Below the pieces are notes generated by a model. That model searched no databases. It was not told the DNA's origin and saw nothing but the letters and a program-made list of their open reading frames with translations. DNA of 64,000 nt from Halichoerus grypus. Lineage: Eukaryota > Chordata > Mammalia > Carnivora > Phocidae. Where the stretch lies: contig NC_135718.1 in assembly GCF_964656455.1 (NCBI RefSeq), forward strand, positions 22,518,449-22,582,448, in the 5' to 3' direction. The position numbers were made by a program, and so were the translations under genes. Below are positions 59,845 through 64,000 of this stretch, piece after piece; within the stretch, counting starts at the first letter, position 1, and every line of letters begins with the position of its first letter.

Positions 59845-59990
59845 AGTGCTCAACTTGGAGTTAAGGAGAGCTTGGTTCAAACTAGTCTTTGGCAAATTTT
59901 AGCAGTCTTTTAGGGTCGAAGATTAAATGAGATACTATATAGAGAACAGTTATTATTTCTGCCACAATAAACTCTCAAGAAATGTTCTCT
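59845..59990 (+). repeat. MIR fragment
   Basis: 'tggagttaaggagagcttgg', 'ttcaaactagtctttggcaa', 'gattaaatgagatactatat', then 'ataaactctcaagaaatg'. Confidence 0.6.
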
Positions 59991-61734
59991 TTTCTCCTAG
60001 TGACCACAAGGATATGTTCTAGAACAATCTTGCATACTTTATATTAGAATTCATGTGTCATAGTTCACTCTTATTGAATAAGCCCAAGGTGGATAGCACT
60101 TCTCCCCATGAACTTACTTCTACCAGCTGACAAAAATCTCTTCTTTGAAAGCTCATTGTACCATAGTCCTCTCCTTTCCTTTTTCTTGTCGAGACTCCGC
60201 TAACCTGAGTCTAACTAAACCTACCTGGAATAGGGTATGCAAAGCACAGGCAGGTTACTGTTATTTCGTGCTCCCCACTCTACTAAATATTCTTAGCCTT
60301 AAAAAGAAAGGGCTGAAATATCTAATTTTTGTTTCTGTCATTCAATGCTGCTTAATCATTTTTTTTTTTTTTTTAATCTTACTGTGTGGTCAAAAGAGCA
60401 TTAAAAAGAACAGAAATCTAAGACCAAAGTTGGTTGTATTCCATCATCAATCTGTTATCAATTTGTGTTACCTTCTGGTTATATCTCATATACTTAATCA
60501 ATATTTAAATATTGATTTACAGTAATGGTAGAAATAGAATGTTGTGTTTTGCCTTGTTGCTTGTGTTATACCATACTCCACCCCCCCCATTTAAATTTGG
60601 TGAACTCTCTACTTCCCCTCATTTACTCCCTCCCTCTTTTAATCCTAAATGCTGGTCTCTCTCTGCCCCCACCTCCCCGGGGGGAATCAGTGTTAACAGA
60701 CTGGATTATATTTGCCAGCACCTTTATGCTCATACAGACACACGCATATGCAGTACATACCCTGTTATCTGCTGTGTTTTTGTTTTTGACAAAAAATGGG
60801 TTATACTAAAGTCAGTTCTCTACAACATAGTTTTTGCTACATGAACTTTAAGATCACTTTCAACACTGAATTCCAGGGAAGCCTGAGGCAAGCTTTGCAG
60901 GGGCCAGGCTCTGACATATGAGCCCAGTTCCTATCTGCAGTGAGTCTATAATGCCTTCAGGAGTGTCTTGGAGTCTCATTTTTGGATGAGGCTGTCAGTA
61001 TTGAGTTACTATAGCATTTGTTTTCCCATTTTTCTCTCAAGCCATGTTGCAGGAACTCTGATAGGTTCACACACCTTCCATTGCTCAGGTTAATCTTGGC
61101 TCCTTAGTGGCCATTTGATATATTTGTTTTTCTATTACCGAAGTCAGTAATGCCCTTGGAGAATCCCCATATGGATTTCATGTGGCTTTTGTGCTTTTCT
61201 TGGGCACATCTTTTGATAATATTCTCAGTTCTGTATCTGTATCAGAACAGGTGACGAAAGGGCAGTAGGTCTAAAAAATGTTATACGGTAGCCTAGATAT
61301 TTGCCAGCCTAGGAGCCATTTCAGGAATGATGACTTGTGATTTATTAAATGGAAGTAACTCTCAATTATACAGTGCATTTTCCTGACTACTGAGTTATGA
61401 ATACCTATTGTTCCCCATATTCTCTATCTTCTTTATGGCTTGCACGCAATACCGTTTCACCAGCGGGAAGACGTCAGAATGCAGTATGGCGTTCATGCTA
61501 ATCCATCTTTCCACTTCTAAGCAAAGCTGTTGTCAGAGGGGGAAAGAGTCAAAGCCAGGGATGGAGCCTAACAAGAAAAGAAACCGATACCTTGCCTTTG
61601 TTTTCACCTTTCTGTAACTCTGAAAGGCATTAAAAGTAATTTTCAATTAAAGAAGCTTCACCAAGAACTGAGCTGCATGGATAAAGTTAAACCACAGATC
61701 ATCTTAAACCCTTCCTTCAGTCTCATGAGCGATG

Positions 61735-61870
61735 GGACTCCAGGCATCTTACTTAACCTCTCTATGTCCCAGTTCTCCTGGGGGAGCAAATCAAAGCACA
61801 TCTGCCCTTGCTCTCTCCCTGGAGTCCTAACAGCCAACTGAGATAATATATAAGAAAGCACTTCCATGAG
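61735..61870 (+). repeat. MIR fragment
   Basis: 'ggcatcttacttaacctctc', 'tatgtcccagttctcctggg', then 'caactgagataatatataag' matches the MIR 3' half. Confidence 0.65.
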
Positions 61871-62479
61871 CAAGCAGATGCACAGTATTCAAAAACATAT
61901 TGAAAGGAAAAGAGTGACCTGCAGGCACTGTGTTAGGTAGTGAGGATACAGCCAGTAAGGACACATCTCAGCACCTAGGACTTTATACAAACTACTCATG
62001 TATTATCCAGCCACTCGCTTTCCTGCAGAGGTTAATGAATCTTGACTACGTACACTTTAGAACTTTTGTTTGTAGTTGTGCTTCAGTCACTTAAAGACGA
62101 GTTTAGTTCTTTCATTCCTGGCTTTTATTGATGCACTTTCACACTAATCCTATGGGAAAGGTTCACCCCCATACCAAAATGGAATGAGAATAGCATCAGC
62201 TTGTACTGGGTTGTCCTCATCTTCAGATGGATTAAATGATGAGAAAACCTAATATTCAACAATCCAATCCCAAGGGCCTTAACCTTTGGTGCAGTCCAGC
62301 ATCTGCTGTGGACCTTCTCAGACCACAGCAGGACCAACTGAGCATCTTCCCAGGAGGGCCTGAGTCTTGGGTGGTAGCTGGGCATCAGCGCTTTTTTCTC
62401 TTAATTTCTACAAGAGGTGATGATATCAAAATCTGAGATTCATTGGTTTTAAAACCAATCAACTATGGGAGTTAATTTT

Positions 62480-62631
62480 GATAGGAAGGTACATGTAATT
62501 TCCTGTTGCAACTCATATTTCAATCTACCATCATCTACCCTGAGCTACCCCCTAATTAACCTCCCAGAATCCTTGGGCCTCCTTCCAATTCACCCTCCAT
62601 ATTGCAACCAGAGTGATCTTTTTGAATTTGT
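62480..62631 (+). repeat. L2 fragment interrupted by the L1
   Basis: 'cccagaatccttgggcctcc', 'ttccaattcaccctccatat' and 'tgcaaccagagtgatctttt' are L2 3'-region wording in plus orientation. It stops where the L1 begins and its continuation would be to the right of the window. Confidence 0.65.
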
Positions 62632-64000
62632 TTCCTCTGGCTATTTGGGGTCTTTTCTGATTCCATACAAATTTTAGGATTATTTGTTCCACTTCTTTGA
62701 AAAAAGTCGATGGTATTTTGATGGGGATTGCATTGAATGTGTAGATTGCTCTAGGTAGCATTGACATCTTCACAGTATTTGTTCTTCCAATCCATGGGCA
62801 TGGAACGTTTTTCCATTTCTTTGTGTCTTCCTCAATTTCTTTCATGAGTATTTTATAGTTTTCTGAGTACAGATTCTTTGCCTCTTTGGTTAGGTTTATT
62901 CCTAGGTTTCTTATGGTTTTGGGTGCAATTGTAAATGGAATCGACTCCTTAATTTCTCTTTCTTCTGTCTTGTTGGTGGTGTATAGGAATGCCACTGATT
63001 TCTGTGCATTGATTTTGTATCCTGCCACTTGACTGAATTCCTGTATGAGTTCTAGCAGTTTTGGGGTGGAGTCTTTTGGGTTTTCCACATAAAGTATCAT
63101 ATCATCTGCAAAGAGTGAGAGTTTGACTTCTTCTTTGCCAATTTGGATGCCTTTTATTTCTTTTTGTTGTCTGATTGTTGTGGCTAGGACTTCTAATACT
63201 AGGTTGAATAGCAGTGGTGATAGTGGACATCCCTGCCGTGTTCCTGACCTTAGGGGGAAAGCTCTCAGTTTTTCCCCATTGAGAATGATATTCGCTGTGG
63301 GTTTTTCATAGATGGCTTTTATGATATTGAAGTATGTACCCTCTATGCCTATACTCTGAAGAGTTTTGATCAAGAAAGCATGCTGTACTTTGTCAAATGC
63401 TTTTTCTGCATCTATTGAGAGGATCATATGGTTCTTGTTCTTTCTTTTATTAATGTATTGTATCACATTGATTGATTTGCAGATGTTGAACCAACCTTGC
63501 AGCCCAGGGATAAATCCCACTTGGTCGTGGTGAATAATCCTTTTAATGTACTGTTGGATCCTATTGGCTAGTATTTTGGTGAGAATTTTTGCATCCGTGT
63601 TCATCAAGGATATTGGTTTGTAATTATCCTTTTTGATGGGGTCTTTGTCTGGTTTGGGGATCAAGGTAATGGTGGCCTCATAAAACGAGTTTGGAAGTTT
63701 TCCTTCCATTTCTATTTTTTGGAACAGTTTCAGAAGAATAGGTATTAATTCTTTAAATGTTTGGTAGAATTCCCCTGGGAAGCCATCTGGCCCTGAGCTT
63801 TTGTTTGTTGGGAGATTTTTGATGACTGCTTCAATTTCCTTGGTGGTTATATCAGGTTTTCTATTTCTTCCTGGTTCAGTTTTGGTAGTTGATACCTCTC
63901 TAGGAATGCATCCATTTCTTCCAGATTATCTAATTTGCTGGCATAGAGTTGCTCATAATATGTTCTTATAATTGTATTTCTTTGGTGTTGGTTGTGATCT
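62632..64000 (-). mobile_element. L1 ORF2 fragment (reverse transcriptase), running off the right edge
   Basis: The minus strand encodes the L1 ORF2 reverse-transcriptase region: KSSGPDGF and FYQTF upstream, then [37 protein letters not shown], and the catalytic FADD at LFADDMILY, ending near [12 protein letters not shown]. The frame is open from about 63850 down to the junction. Near 63855 the frame is broken by a small deletion, so the copy is not active. The reading continues past the junction into non-L1 sequence. No ORF2 C-terminus, 3' UTR or poly-A is present at the left side. Confidence 0.93.

Larger units (their letters stand above)
45875..64000 (+). other. SORCS1: SORCS1 intron, at least 18.1 kb, open at the right edge
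   Basis: No further SORCS1 exon was found. I looked for the continuing PKD strand wording and did not see it. The intron holds a split MER20-like element, three Can-SINEs, several old L1 pieces in both orientations, a carnivore L1 3' end, MIR fragments, TA-rich simple sequence, an L2 fragment and an L1 ORF2 fragment at the edge. Stretches 45875-46719, 47105-48235, 52856-53740, 53936-58120, 58300-59840, 59991-61735 and 61871-62480 show little that I can name. Confidence 0.85.

Noticed and set aside
60145..60525. 126-codon plus-strand open frame
   Set aside because: Hydrophobic stretches come from T-rich intron DNA (including a poly-T run). It does not resemble any known protein.
60560..60840. 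Possible old L1 3' UTR
   Set aside because: The wording (C-rich run, then 'gacacacgcatatgcagtac') is suggestive but I could not follow an ordered match.
61910..61970. Possible L2 fragment ('gcaggcactgtgttaggtag')
   Set aside because: Only about 50 bp resembles L2/MIR 3' wording, too short to support.
45875..64000. Next SORCS1 PKD exon
   Set aside because: I looked for a phase-0 acceptor followed by the continuing PKD strand (the DFGDG-type turn) and found none, so the next exon is taken to lie beyond the window.

Overview
The window is mammalian nuclear DNA, and specifically carnivoran. It holds thirteen tRNA-derived Can-SINE copies of the type that begins GGGGCGCCTGGGTGGCTCAG. Their body wording (CAAGCAGGGGGAGTGGGAG, then CCTGAGCCGAAGGCAGACGC) is neither the dog-specific SINEC_Cf form nor the cat form. 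It fits the arctoid group best (bears, pinnipeds, mustelids). I cannot resolve the family from this sequence.

One protein-coding gene is present: an internal block of ten consecutive coding exons of SORCS1 (sortilin-related VPS10-domain receptor 1), all on the + strand, between 4531 and 45874. All ten exons have canonical AG/GT boundaries. Their phases chain without a break (0-0, 0-0, 0-1, 1-0, 0-2, 2-2, 2-0, 0-2, 2-2, 2-0). Together they give 1242 nt, which is 414 codons with no stop. They encode the later part of the VPS10 ten-bladed beta-propeller (three Asp-box motifs visible), the complete ten-cysteine 10CC module, and the first residues of the PKD domain. The gene's 5' exons lie to the left of the window. 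The rest of the PKD domain, the membrane-proximal part, the transmembrane segment and the tail lie to the right.

Layout: 1-4530 is intron. Exons 1-2 of the block (4531, 13380) are separated by introns of 8-9 kb. Exons 3-9 (21322 to 32276) are a compact cluster with introns of 0.26-3.2 kb. Intron 9 is 13.4 kb and carries a dense SINE cluster at 32.9-36.6 kb. Exon 10 is at 45703-45874. From 45875 to the end is one intron of at least 18.1 kb. It contains nested L1 remnants at 48.5-52.9 kb, including a 5'-truncated carnivore L1 with a target duplication. It ends in a minus-strand L1 ORF2 fragment at 62632-64000.

The remaining sequence is ordinary intron: MIR, L2, old L1, MER2 (Tigger) and hAT-type DNA transposon fossils, microsatellites, and unassigned single-copy-looking DNA. 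I found no second gene, no CpG island, no RNA gene and no new biological system. The observations most worth a second look are structural: a young SINE very close to a splice donor, inverted SINE pairs, a gapped local duplication, nested insertions, and an L1 that starts abruptly in mid-ORF2. Repeat names come from recognising consensus wording by eye. Their edges are good to a few tens of bases unless a target duplication is quoted.
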